Shown here: piece after piece, positions 21,494 through 33,797 of the stretch | How the letters are laid out: each line of letters begins with the position of its first letter | How positions within the stretch are numbered: position 1 is the first letter of the stretch | Origin: Cucurbitaria berberidis CBS 394.84 | Taxonomy: Eukaryota; Ascomycota; Dothideomycetes; Pleosporales; Cucurbitariaceae | Assembly (NCBI RefSeq): GCF_010015615.1 | Contig: NW_024468935.1 | Span: forward strand, 3,397,935 to 3,461,934 | DNA length: 64,000 nt | Direction of reading: 5' to 3' | The notes under the pieces: generated by a model | What the model was told of the DNA's origin: nothing | Databases searched by the model: none | The model's input: only the letters and a program-made list of their open reading frames with translations | Made by a program: the position numbers and the translations under genes

Positions 21494-23052
21494 TTATCGT
21501 TGGCTCTTGGACTGCATCCTAGGCGTCGATATCGACGAGTACCCATTAAGCTGTCCTTTTGCTCGTCTTCGAGACCGAGGCTCATCCTTCATAAACCATG
21601 TTCTGACCAGCGCTATAGCAGCAGCTGCCGTTCGCAGAGGGTACATGACAATGTTCCAGGCTATATCCAAGACGTAGTTAACGATACTTGCAATCCAGCT
21701 AATCGTCATAGAAATGATACCGGGTCGCTGACCTGTCCTTGCAGCCGCAGCAGCCAGTGCAAGCGCATCTCCGAGCCGTGCATCAAGCTCCTGGAAGCGC
21801 GCCTCGATCTGTATTGATTGTGCCATGTGTCGTTTCTCATATCGTCGAACTGCGCGGTTGAGGGCGTCCAATTGCAATTGTGTGCTTTGGCGTACCTCGG
21901 CACTGAGCTTGGAGATGTCCACGTCGTTATTAGCAACTGGGCCGTCTAGTCGAGCCTCTAGTTCTGTCAGCCGCTGCGAGAGTTGTTGTGCATCGGCGGC
22001 GCCTAGATCGTCTCTAGGATCTGACCTGACTACGCGCTGGAGATGCAAAAGTCTTTCTCTCTTCATTTTGATGAGGCGGCGAAACGGTCGGATCTCGGCC
22101 CCCAAGAAGAAGATACCTAAGTTGAAGTTCGATACTATCCCTTCCGCGCGCGTGAGCTGTCCTCGTATTGTATGTAGCAAAAGGGCGCCCAGCAGCGGCC
22201 CGAGAAAACAGCTGGCGAAAGCCAAGAGCTCCTCCCGCTTCAACTGCTTGCGAGCGTCCTTCTGGGCATCTGCAGCAGCCGTAGAACCGCTACTTGCATT
22301 CTCTTTTGATTCCTGCGGGTCCTCTGCAACAGGCTCTGGGGGCTCGGCTGGACTTCCAACGCTATCTTCATCCTCCTCGAGGATTGTGTCATCGTACTGC
22401 GCTTCGCCTGTTTCCTTGTATTCGTACTGCCGTTGCTGGGCATCATGGTACCAGTCCCTGCTCCATGTCAGCGGGAAAGCTTGAATGTCGTGCTCTAAAC
22501 TCACCATGGAACCCGCACACACCAGTGCAGGAACCACGACGCCAGCGCTAGCATCAACATATCCGTCGCAACAGCGGCGCCATTCTTGTGTGTCAGCCCA
22601 ACAGCTGCTGGTACAATGGCGGCCACGATTGGGAGCAAGATCCAATGCGACGGTTCGTCTGAAGACGTGAGACTACCCATATCATGTTTTCCACCACTTC
22701 GTAGTAGGTCATCGGTAGAGGATCGGAGAGAGTGTCGCGTGTCTGACAGGTCGGAGAGGATAGAGCTTCGTCGGCGCGGGAGGGCTGCTGTCGGGGCCTG
22801 CTGTTGCACGCCTTCAGCGAAGGTTGCTGCGCGATTCAACATCCTCTGGCGTAACTGCGGGTGTATCTGAGAGCCAGAACTATGGCTTTCGGCAGGCGCG
22901 CCGTCCATGGTAGAGAAGCGACGATGCGATGAGCGAACGGTGCGGCGAGGTGAGTTCTGGGAGCGTATCACAAAGCGGGATTGGAAGGCCGGCGGTCCAG
23001 GTGTACGTGGTACTCCCTTGGTCGTCGGCGGCGCATTCTGCAGGGCTGACAA
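21494..23052 (-). CDS. conserved-looking fungal multi-pass membrane protein, start unresolved
   Basis: Two exons are clear: one ending at 22505 and one from 22457 to 21494, with a 47-nt intron (GTGAGT...GAGCAG) whose removal gives RVPWDWYHDAQQ. The first exon is open up to about 23052, but its first in-frame ATG is at 22908 (MDGAPAES, giving 455 residues). Upstream residues such as PRTPGPPAFQSRFVIRS look coding, so a short 5' exon with the true ATG probably lies above 23052. Hydrophobic segments: WILLPIVAAIVPAAVGL and a second in the same exon, LLAFASCFLGPLLGALLLH, and IISMTISWIASIVNYVLDI near the end. A Glu/Asp-rich cytosolic loop and a heptad-like region (RLTELEARLDG, IQIEARFQELDARL) lie between. 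I do not know its function. Confidence 0.7.
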
Positions 23053-24234
23053 CTCTAGTGACGCTCACATTTCGTGTGTTCTAGTCGTATACCATCCGTC
23101 ATTCGGCAGGTACCTCGGAAGCACAAGGATTACGTCACGGGCTAGCCTTGTTATGGGCAATTGTAGAAACATTGACCCAACGCCTTCCCGAGCATCCTCA
23201 CAGTACTCATTTCCGACCGCCAGGGCACTCCATACCCTTGTCGTTTTCGATGGTACAAACGAAGGCAATTCTTTGACTTGTTGCTAACTAACCTCACTAG
23301 ACGTGCCGAGCTCACAACGTCTTGCCAATTCACGGTACCATGCTCTAAAATTGCCCTGTCTATCATCTCAACTTTCGAACCATCTACCGGACGCGTTGCC
23401 CTCTGGTCGTACCGGAATTACAATTATGCATACGAATCCTTTTTCCATTGACTGGATACATCGCTAGTAAAGCTGTCAAGTTCGCCTCATTGGAGCTCTC
23501 TACCATATCCATTTGTACGGCAAACGCTCTCGCAGCAACCTAAGCACTACTTGGGCACCCCAGGACCACGTTTGAATAGCAAGAAACGTACAATTGCCCG
23601 TCCTCAGTCTATCACAAACATGTCTTGTAGACATTCGTTGGTTTTTCTATTCACATTGACGTTCGCCGAGGCCTTTTCTATTCAGACCCAAATCCGGTAT
23701 CACGAGGTCTCACCGACATCACCACTACCGCAACGAGAGTGATCAGCGCATACGGTTGATTGGTAGATTATACTCAATAAGTCGGTCCATTCGTTTCGTA
23801 TCATGCTCAGAGTCTTCGGCGAGCCGACCTGGCTGACAAGGTCTCGAGTTGCCCAACTTGCTTTCACCAACCATTACAGTACATGTTAAACAGGAGTCGC
23901 TATTGACCAGTATTGAAGCTTGAGACACTATTGAGATAAAATATACTCAATTGCAACGCAGGCCCAAAGAAGCCATAAGATCTGGCCCTCGTTACTCATA
24001 TCCATCTGTTTCTTTCGCTATCTCAAACTCCACCATTCAGATTTCCTACAATTCCACTTTGTACCGGCACCCTAGGGATAGTATCATCGAATCATAACTA
24101 CAACAAAGAAGCAGCAAGCCCCATCGACAAGTATCTCAAGCGACGGCTAAACCCGTGGACCCCGTTCAGAGCAGCCACTGCCGCTTCCATAATCTCAATT
24201 CTTCTCATCTTCAGTCTGCCTCCACAATCCGACC
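23053..24234. other. divergent upstream region of the membrane protein and the pheromone receptor
   Basis: Both flanking genes start here. It may hide the first exon of the minus-strand gene. A 40-codon frame at 23620-23742 begins with a signal-like hydrophobic stretch but is not supported as a gene. Its right end (24000-24234) is C/T-rich and looks like the leader of the receptor gene. Confidence 0.45.
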
Positions 24235-25804
24235 ATGGGGTCGAAATTCGAGGTTACAAGTCCTCAGGGAGCGTCAGTAGCTCCTCTCTACCCGCAAGCC
24301 GTCCTTCTCCCCGTTCTCGGCTTCCCAGCATGGCTACTCTGTGTACTGCCTATGATCTGGCACTTTTCGCAGCGCAACATTGCGGCCGGCTCACTCATCC
24401 TCTGGATTGTCATGAACAACTTCTTCAACTCGATCAATCCCCTCATCTGGCCGCGCGACAACCTCATAGACTGGTGGGACGGCAATGTGTGGTGTGATAT
24501 CAATGTCCGCATACAGATCGGAGGCATAGTGGGTCTTGCAGCCTCTACCGCTATGATCGTACGGAAACTGGCCAAAGTCATGGACACGCGAAATATGACT
24601 GTATCTTCCAGCCGGAACAGCAAGATCAAGGAGTGGGTACTGGACGTTCTATGGTGCTGGGTATACCCCATGGTATTGATCATGGTGTACTATGTTGTGC
24701 AGCCCGTTCGCTACCTCCTGTATGGAATTGTTGGTTGCATTTCTGCGTTTCATACAAGTTGGCCCAGCATGGTCCTGGGTTTCATGTGGGGACCTATCAC
24801 TATGTTGGTGGCTGCATACTACGCAGGTAAGCTTTCATCGTCTGACTCTTCAGGACTCATTTGCTGATACTGGAATAGTACTCCTCATCTACCGACTATA
24901 TCGTTACCGCCGAGAGTTCCACCGCCTTATCGCTGCACGCAATACAACGAGATCCCGTTTCATCCGCCTCTTCATCATCTGCATGTTTGTCATCCTCGTC
25001 TACCTCCCGTACACCTTCTGGGTGCTCGGCAATCTTTTTGGGGCGATCCAGGACCCATACGATTGGAATCACGTCCACGGGCCCCAATTCAACACTGTCA
25101 TGAAGGTCCCTGTCTTCGGCCAAGTTTCCATCGAGAAATGGGTCCAAGTCGCGACAGGCTATGTGATCTTCTTCGTCTTCGGTACCGGTACAGACTCACA
25201 CAACTTGTACAAGAAGATGCTATTAAGGCTTGGATGTGGCAGGATTTTCACAAGCTTGCATGTCATGCGCGAGAGCGGGAACTCGACGCCTTCTGGCTTC
25301 ATCACTGCAAGGACCTGGGGATCGAATTTGTCGAGTAGGGCGAAAGGCATGTTCTGGTCTAACAGCGGCACGAAGATTGTATCTGCTACGGATACTTTGG
25401 ACGACAGCACATGTAGCAATTCCGTGATGCTAAACTCCATATCACACCTACACAACATCACTACAGAGGACACGCTCTTGAAGCAAAAGCAGGAGGGTAC
25501 TCAGCACGGCTCGTCATTGCTGGAACCTTCGTTCCTAAAGCGCGTCTTTCGTTGCCAGGGCCATCGCCATCCAGTCCTTCCGCTTTTCTCCCGTCGCTCC
25601 ATCACCGAACTTACCGAAACAGATAAATCGGCCACTGGATCCGTCTCTCCTGGTGTACACGCTTTTGCTTGGGCATCCGAAGCTCCCGTGTCCAACCAAG
25701 TCAGGGATCAAGATGTTGTGCACGTGGTTCGGGAGATCCACCAGGACCGCCGCGAGCGACATGAAGTTGAGAACGAGAGGAAGTCTACGGATGCTTGGGC
25801 TTGA
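24235..25804 (+). CDS. STE3: Ste3-type a-factor pheromone receptor (GPCR)
   Basis: Two exons, 24235-24826 and 24879-25804, with a 52-nt intron (GTAAGC...AATAG), give 505 residues. The first 300 residues hold seven hydrophobic segments in the Ste3 arrangement, with the family blocks NNFFNSINPLIWP, WWDGNVWCDINVRIQIG and LIYRLYRYRREFHRLI. They continue with the SRFIRLFIICMFVILVYLPY segment and a last segment in VATGYVIFFVFGTG. This is a class D (fungal) receptor that binds the lipid-modified a-factor-like pheromone and signals through a G protein and MAP kinase cascade during mating (PreA in Aspergillus). A 200-residue hydrophilic tail rich in Ser/Thr follows, as expected for a cytoplasmic regulatory tail. 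The frame is intact, so the receptor is probably functional. Confidence 0.93.
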
Positions 25805-26742
25805 AGACGATCATCTTCACCGTCTCGAGCAGACCGTTGGTGGTTGACGCTGAACGACTTGAAAAGCATCATGGCGAGATGCCGGTCTCGTCAGTAATAC
25901 GTACATTGCCCTTTCTAATTCCAAGCTAAAGGGCGTAGGAAGTCATTTGTATTGCATTTTCATGGGGACCATTTGCGTCAAAAATCTACTCCGATTTTAT
26001 GTACTCCTGGCATTTCTTCAACACGGGCGTAGCGGTCATTGGGGCAATATTTTTAGTACTTCTCTTAAACCTAATCTAAACACTGTAGTATACCTCCAAA
26101 CTTATATTCTATGTGGGTTGTGATCTGTGATCTGATACTAATTTGACATTGATGCTGGTTCTTAACCCATTCTCAGTTTTATGTACAACCATGTTCCAAA
26201 CAATCAGTCTAATCCGATTTAAGCTCGCGCTCAACGTTGTGGAGGTAAGATAGAATGGTATGCAGCAAGACGATATTCTAGAAGTAGAGCGGAGCGGTTC
26301 TTGAAGGGGCCCTGTTTAAGCTTATGGACTTGGTGTACTATTCCCATGGTATAGGTTCGCGATACTCCCTTTCGGTGACAGCACCAAAGTGACAGCATGG
26401 AGTGAAGAGTGTTTAGTCGGGCCAAGATTAATATACTCTATTGCCAGCCTGTAAAGGCTGTTCTGAAAGATACAAATAGGCTCTTTTTTTATTTCAAGTA
26501 ATGAAATCGCTGGTTACATATTCAAGGGAGTAGTGGTAAGAGAGCACTAGGCACAGGTATCTGACCCCTGTTGCGATGGGATGCGGCTAAAAAAGAAAAG
26601 CTCGGATCAGCATCCGCGCGATAACTTCGTCATACCACTCCCGCTACCACGCGCGCTACTGTCCAAAAGCTTGCAGGCGCAAAGGAAATCCTTCTTCTCC
26701 TATTACACAATGACCTAAACGTCTCAATTTCGCGGCAGCATC
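25805..26742. other. intergenic region
   Basis: It holds the 3' flank of the receptor gene and the promoter of the P5B ATPase gene. No gene, RNA or repeat is supported. Confidence 0.5.
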
Positions 26743-29700
26743 ATGGTAGCAAACGGTAGCCCTGAGAGGCGCCGCAGGATGAGCGGCATGTATCGTCGCG
26801 GATCGCACCTGAGCGAGTATGTGCTATCCAAAGATAAGGCCCAAGAAGCGCAACGACTGACTTGTCGCGTAGGGCAAGCTTCATGGAAGATGTCGAGATG
26901 GCGCACGATGAGGTATTCGAACTCGGCCCCATGCCTCTTTTCCCTTCCTCCTCGCGCACGCGGCCTCCCCGTAGGGAGCCTGGACAGCAGCTGACGCCCA
27001 CAATCCAGGTCTTCTCCGGTCCCATGTCCGAGAGCATACCCACGAGCGTATCCGCCTTCTCCCACCGCCGCCGGCAGAGAGCAGACTCGAGTGCGAGTTT
27101 GACGAGCTTCGCATACTATGATGAAGACCAGGACTCGCAAGACGGTCTTGAGGACCACGCTATCGCAGAAGACGGAGAGAGTGAATACGGTGGATATACC
27201 GTCGCAGAGCTGGAAGACCTTGAGGCGGGCCTGTCTTCAGAGTCGACGTCGCCGACGCCATCGCGGAGAAAGTCAAGTGGTAGCAGAAAATCAGTTGACA
27301 GGCCCTTGCTGCGGCGGCATTCTTCGACAGGGAGTACAGGCTCAGGCGCAGACTGGAGAGGGCGCAGGTCAAACCAGAAGATCTACATCATGACCGAAGA
27401 CTTGACTATCGTCATCGCTGGCTTCACAACGTCACCCATTGGCTATGCTGTATACGCGCTGCTTTGCATTGCTACTTTAGGCATCGGCTGGCTCCTCTTC
27501 CGGTGGTTACCTCGATGGAGGGTAAAACTGGTCGGTAGGAATACACCAATCAAAGAGTGCGACTGGATCGTAATCGAAAACCAATGGGGAGAGTTCGCTG
27601 TACAAGATGTGAGCCGGCAGACTTACGGACGGTCATTATCCACGGTATTTGGCGATGATGAGAAGGGACGACATGGAGAATGGGATGAGGACGAAGATCC
27701 ACTAATTCAAGAGCTACGCTGCCTAGATTACCGCTATATCCGCTTCGTCTATCACCCCATCAAGGACAAGTTCGTACTCGCGAACACCTGGAAGGACCCT
27801 GCTTGGACCGAAGTGTCCACTCTCCGCGAAGGCCTCGATAACGATGAACGAGACTACCGCGAGCTTGTATTTGGAAAGAATTTGATCGATATCGCCGAGA
27901 AAACAATTGGTCAACTCCTGGTGGACGAGGTCTTCCATCCATTCTACGTTTTCCAGATCGCCAGTCTTCTCCTCTGGTCCCTGGACGAGTATTATTACTA
28001 CGCATGCGCCATCTTCATCATCTCAGCTGTCAGTATCATCACCACTCTGATTGAGACAAAAACCTCCATGAAGCGATTACGCGAGGTCTCGAAGTTCGAA
28101 TGCGAGGTTCGAGTGTTGCGTAGCGGCTTTTGGACTCACGTGGACTCAGCAGAGCTTGTGCCAGGAGATGTCTACGAAGTCACGGATCCTGCACTTAATC
28201 AGTTCCCTTGCGACAGCCTGCTACTTTCTGGAGACTGCATCGTCAATGAGAGTATGCTGACCGGCGAGTCCATCCCAGTTTCTAAGCTCCCTGTTTCAAA
28301 TGCATCGCTCGACATGCTCGACCTTAGTGCCTCCGCTGTACATCCAGAAATCGCGCGCCATATGTTGTTCTCTGGAACTAAAATCATCCGCGCTCGGAGA
28401 CCGCACGAGGATCACGTCGACGATGAAGCTGCTGCCCTAGCAATGGTTGTCCGTACCGGCTTCAACACGACAAAGGGTGCGCTAGTACGGTCAATGCTCT
28501 TCCCCAAGCCTTCCGGCTTCAAGTTCTACCGTGACTCTTTCCGATACATCTCCGTTATGGCAATAATTGCTATGATTGGCTTCGTCGCGTCATTCATCAA
28601 TTTCGTCCACCTCGGTCTCGAATGGCATCTGATCGTTGTGCGAGCGCTCGATTTGATTACGATCGTAGTACCTCCTGCACTACCGGCCACCCTCACCATC
28701 GGAACCAGCTTCGCTCTATCTCGCTTAAAGCAGAAACAGATCTTTTGCATCAGCCCGCAGCGAGTGAACGTAGGCGGCAAACTTGATGTTGTTTGTTTCG
28801 ACAAGACCGGAACACTTACAGAAGAAGGTCTTGATGTGTTGGGTGTGCGCGTAGTAGAGCGACCCAGGAACCGATTCAGCGAGCTCCTCGCAGACCCATA
28901 CGACATCCTCCCTGGATCACAACATGATCGTGACCCGACCGTAGAGTATCTAGCCCATAAGACTATCCTATACACCATGGCGACCTGTCACTCATTGCGC
29001 AAGATCGACGAGGAACTGTTGGGCGATCCTCTCGACGTCAAGATGTTTGACTTTACTGGCTGGAGCTACGAAGAAGGAGAGCAGAAGTCTGGCAATCCGG
29101 GCGACGACGATCCCGAGCAAAAGCTTTCGCCTTCTGTTGCTCGGCCACCGCCGGGACGAGAGTACGATGTCGACGATCACGAAGACGACCCCAATAGAAA
29201 GCCAGTCGAGCTCGGTGTGCTGAAGGCTTTTGAGTTCGTATCACAGCTACGGAGAGCCAGTGTCATTGTACGGCAATTCGGCTCAAAAAGTGGACAAGTA
29301 TATGTCAAGGGCGCGCCGGAGGTCATGAAAGAGATCTGCCGAGCAGAGAGTTTTCCTACCGATTACGAGGAGCTCCTGGCTTTCTACACCCACCGTGGTT
29401 TCCGTGTTATCGCTTGCGCCACCAAGACAATCGCCAAGCTCAACTGGCTCAAGGTCCAGAAGATGAAGCGCGAGGAAGCTGAAAGCCAGCTCGACTTCGT
29501 GGGTTTCATCATATTCGAAAACAAGCTCAAACCTAGCACCGCACCCGTCATCGAGGAGCTGGAACGCGCGAACATCCGCAAGACAATGTGCACCGGTGAT
29601 AACATCCTCACCGCTATTAGTGTCGCTCGCGAGTGCGGCCTCATCAACAAAACAGCACATTGTTTCGTCCCGCACTTCGTTGAGGGCGACTGCCGCACTG

Positions 29701-30896
29701 CACTATCAAAACTTAGCTGGGAATCTGTTGATGACCCCGTTTTCAAACTCGACGAAAATACACTCAAACCTCTCCCGCCACCGCCAGAAGCCGACGTGTC
29801 CCTTCCATACGACATTTCGAATCTGAGGAATTACAGTCTAGCTGTCAGTGGAGATGTCTTCCGCTGGGTTGTCGACTTCGCATCTGAATCCGTACTGCGC
29901 GAAATGCTTGTGTGTGGGCAGGTCTTCGCACGCATGTCACCCGACGAGAAACACGAGCTTGTCGAGAAACTGCAGTCCATCGACTACTGTGTCGGTTTCT
30001 GTGGCGACGGCGCAAATGACTGCGGTGCGCTGAAGGCTGCCGATGTTGGTATATCGCTATCTGAAGCGGAAGCCTCGGTAGCGGCGCCATTCACGAGTCG
30101 CAACTTTGATATCAGCTGTGTGCCGCAGGTTATCAAAGAAGGCAGGGCGGCGCTGGTGACGAGTTTCAGCTGCTTCAAGTACATGAGCTTGTACAGCGCT
30201 ATCCAGTTTTGCTCTGTATCGTTCCTCTACGCCAGCGCGAGTAACCTCGGAGACTTCCAGTTCCTCTTCATCGACCTCCTACTTATTCTCCCTATCGCCA
30301 TCTTCATGGGCTGGTCCGGCGCCTATCCAATCCTCAGCCGCAAACGCCCCACTGCGAACCTCGTGTCAAGAAAGGTGCTGACGCCGCTGCTGGGCCAGAT
30401 GGTCTTCTGCATCCTCGTTCAATTCATCGCCTTCCATTTCGTGCAGAAGCAGGATTGGTACATGCCGCCTGTCGTGGATAAAGACCACTCCAACAGCCTC
30501 AACTCGCAGAACACCGCGCTCTTCCTGGTGTCCTGTTTCCAGTACATATTATCCGCCGTCGTGCTCTCGGTAGGGAAACCCTACCGCGAACCCATGTCCC
30601 GCAACCTCCCCTTCATCACGACCATCTTCTTCACACTGGCTATCTCGGCATATATGCTCTTCGACCCCGCGCAATGGGTCATGGACTGGATGGAACTGAC
30701 TTACATGGACGTGTCCTTCAAGGTCTTCATCATGGCTCTTGGCCTCGGTAACTTTGCTCTGGCGTATGTCAGCGAGCGGTACCTTTTCCCTGGCTTGTCT
30801 AAATGGATCGGCGTCGCGAAGGTTAAATTTGGAGGGGCAAAGTGGCAGAAGAAGAAGAAGGAGTATAAGATTATTGCGGAGAGTATGCGTATGTAG
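26743..30896 (+). CDS. YPK9: P5B-type cation-transporting ATPase (Ypk9/ATP13A2 family)
   Basis: Exon 1 (26743-26816) and exon 2 (26873-30896), joined across a 56-nt intron (GTATGT...GCGTAG), give 1365 residues. The large exon has no ATG near its start, so the small exon is needed. P-type features are all present: actuator motif TGES at about 488-491, the phosphorylation site DKTGTLTEEG with D668, the P-domain hinge GDGANDCGALK near 1069, and multiple membrane segments. The M4 motif PPALP places it in P5B, not P5A, which has PPELP. P5B pumps act in vacuolar or lysosomal membranes; ATP13A2 exports polyamines from lysosomes and yeast Ypk9 protects against metals. The long acidic Ser-rich N-terminus before the first membrane segments is usual in fungal members. 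Substrate here is inferred from the family. Confidence 0.95.
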
Positions 30897-31472
30897 ATAG
30901 ATGGAGTATATAATTGTGAAAGTGTGTTAGAAGGGAAAGCCCGCTGAGCGAAGCGATGTATACCACCTGCATGTGCTTCGCGGATTCGCTCGTGTTTGTG
31001 TGTATAGTGTTGTTAGAAAAGATAAATGGACTAGATCGAATCGTTCGAGATATAGTGAAAAAGGATACATCTGCTAAGACGGAACTTATCAGTCAAGTCA
31101 TGTTCAAGCACCCACACAAGCACGGCCCATGGACCACGATGTGGATGAAAAGCATTTTGATTAAAGCGGGTATCTATGTAACATTTTTGTCCGTCTGGCC
31201 TTTCAATACCTAATATATTAAAAGTAAAGTCAGAAGACCGAAAACTCCTCCTAGCCCCCGTTGGGGTTTGCGCTCTCGCAGTCGCTTTCATGACTTCGTT
31301 ATGTGCTGAGACTATGTATGTTGCACGCATGAGGTATCTATGTCGCCGCGGGCCTGCCTACATCCCTATGCCCCTAATACCAACTTTCGTCATCGGTTGT
31401 CCAATCTACAATATTAGTTATCAGGCAGCCCTGCTTTTTTTTACTCGGTTGTGCTTCAAGCTCCGTGGGACT
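30897..31472. other. convergent 3' intergenic region
   Basis: It lies between the ends of the P5B ATPase and heat-shock factor genes. No gene is supported. Confidence 0.5.
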
Positions 31473-33797
31473 TCACTTCTTCCTCCGCTTCGGGCTGCGT
31501 CGCCGCCTTGTCTCGTCCTCGACTTCCTCCACTGTTGCGGCTGGAGACGTGGCATTGCTCGATCCTAGGCTCTCGATCCTGTTCTCTGTTACCCCATCGT
31601 CAACAGCAACATGTAGATGGCTATCATCTTCGCCCACACCTGGGTTGAAGTTGAACGCGTCAGCGCTCGTACCGTCAAACCCCGCTGATGGAGTGTCGAA
31701 GTTGAAATCTGGTAGGCCATTCGCTACATTATTGTTTCCGTTGGCTTGTGTCGTGACGTTGTTATTATTGTTATTGGGGAAATAGTCTTGGTCCTGTACG
31801 AGAGCGTCGAAGTCAAGGTCATACTGCCCTGGTTCACCTATTCCGGTATTTCCAAAGTACGACGTATCCTCCATTCCAGGGATCTGACCGCTCGGACTGA
31901 GCGGTTGAATGCGCTCCTGGATTCTCTGGACACGCGCATTCTGCTGATCCGACATTTTCTGTAGCAGTTCAAGCTGTTGTTGTGTCGCTTGGTATTGGAC
32001 GAGGTCGTTGATCAAGTTGCTCATCTCCGGAGGGTCGGGGTTCGTGAGAGCGTTGTTGGTGTTTTGAGCGGAGATGTTGTTTGCGATGACTGATAGCGCA
32101 TCGTTACGTTGTTGCGCGGTCAGCGGCACATTGCCGTCCTGTGTCTGGTAATTTGACAATGCGGCTGCATAGTCAAACTGCGGTGCTTGGCTGGTTTGAC
32201 CTGCGTTGGCGTTGGCATTCTGGATGGCGGACATGATCGCATCGTTCTCTGGAAGTGGGCTTAGGGTCGACGGTGATTCAACCTTGAGCGGTAGAGAGGA
32301 TAAATCGTCTTTCCCTTGCGAAACGGGATAGGCGGACTGCTGCCGTGGTGGTATCGAAGGCTTGAATGCAGATTGCCTGCTCCCAGGTCGTGTGATGGGG
32401 CTTGGGATGGGCCTAGTAGTAGGACTCATGGTCGTGGCCCGGCCAGTAACCATCGGCGAGAGCAAGTCTTGTTGGGTAGTCGGTGGAGCTGGAAGGATGG
32501 CGAGAGGTCGCTTACTCCTCTGGAGCATCGGTGACTTGTTGGGCTCTGGTGGTGGGAAGTCATCCACATCCACGACGTTTCCGTGAGGTTGCTGCCGTGC
32601 CGCGGGAAACATATCAGCAAGATTCATGCCATTCGCGTTACCCTCAAGACTCCGATTGTAGAAGGTAGCCAAGAAGGTAAGAATCGCGTTGATCGAATTC
32701 TCATGGCGGTCGTGCAGCGCTTGAAATGAAGTTGCGCGTGAATACAGCTCTTCGTTCTGTCGCTTGATCTGAGTCAACACATTCGATATTAGTTTCTGCT
32801 GCTGCTGTAGTTCCCGTACTTCGACGCGCAGGCTGTTGTACTCCGATCGCGGGATCATGGCCATCTGCTCGTTTCCTCTCACAGCCAACTCTTCAACGTA
32901 GCCTCCACCGCCAGTATCTTGCACGTACTTGCGTTCATCGTCACTGTCGCCTTTGCCCTCATCTTCTCGCTTCCGCTTGGGGCCAGCGGTGGGGTTCTTC
33001 GGTTTTTGTATCAGCCATAATAACTCCGGTCGACCGCGCTTGAAATATTTGTTGAAATATTCGCTGGGTGCTTTCGCCTTGGTCTCACTCGCCTTCATGG
33101 AGTTGTCCGACAAACCAACCTTCTTGTGGAAGCCGTACATATTCAACTGTCGCACAAACGATGCATAGTTGTTGTGTTTGAAAAGCTCGGGAATCAGTGT
33201 CCGGGCAAACTCGTCCTCGTCCAGCACTATGAAGGAATTACCGTCGTCTGACCAGCGAATGAGATTCTCGTTCTTGTTGTTATCGAGGAAACTGGAGATG
33301 CGTTAGCGAGTTACAACAACAGGGATAGCATACTTGTCCGCTTACCTGCTCAACTTCTGGACAAAAGGCGGAATCTGCTTCCGTTTCAATTGTGCGTCTT
33401 TCTTGGCAACCGCAGCCTTCTGTTCCAGTTCCTCAATATCGTCCACAGCCTCCCATTGCGGTGACGGACTAGGGTATCCATCCCACTGATTACGGCGCGG
33501 CGCAGGCGCGAGTTGCTGATTCGGGTTCCGCCGTACTAGTTGTTGTCCCATGTTCATATCTGCCGCGCCATCTTCTAGCGACACTACTCGGTTGTGCCCT
33601 CCTCCTCCTCCTGCTGCTGTCATGCCCGCACCATATGTATCGTACAGCGATGGGTCGTCGAAGCCGCTCAAGTCCGTGCTCATTGCGGGGTCGTTCCAGT
33701 TCATGTATGCGTCGTTCGGTGTAGGGATATCCTGCTGGTACGTCTGAGATGGGGCTTGGGGTGACGCGCCCGGGGCGCGCCGCTTGCGGGTCGACAT
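31473..33797 (-). CDS. HSF1: heat-shock transcription factor
   Basis: Exon 1 (33797-33346) and exon 2 (33291-31473), joined across a 54-nt intron (GTAAGC...CTCCAG), give 756 residues. The intron cuts the DNA-binding domain, and its removal gives PPFVQKLSSFLDNNKNENLI followed by RWSDDGNSFIV. The winged-helix HSF domain covers about 143-250 and includes the recognition helix FKHNNYASFVRQLNMYGFHK. A coiled-coil trimerisation region (HR-A/B) follows at about 300-355. The N-terminus (150 residues) and the long Gln/Asn/Pro-rich C-terminus are likely activation regions, and a basic tail KRRKK ends the protein. It acts as a nuclear trimer on nGAAn repeats to control chaperone genes. Orthology to yeast Hsf1 is well supported by the domain; close relatives Skn7 and Sfl1 differ by a receiver domain or domain sequence. 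Confidence 0.95.

Noticed and set aside
21825..22484. A 219-codon plus-strand frame rich in Ser and Arg
   Set aside because: It is antisense to the membrane-protein gene, whose frame has membrane segments and a good splice site.
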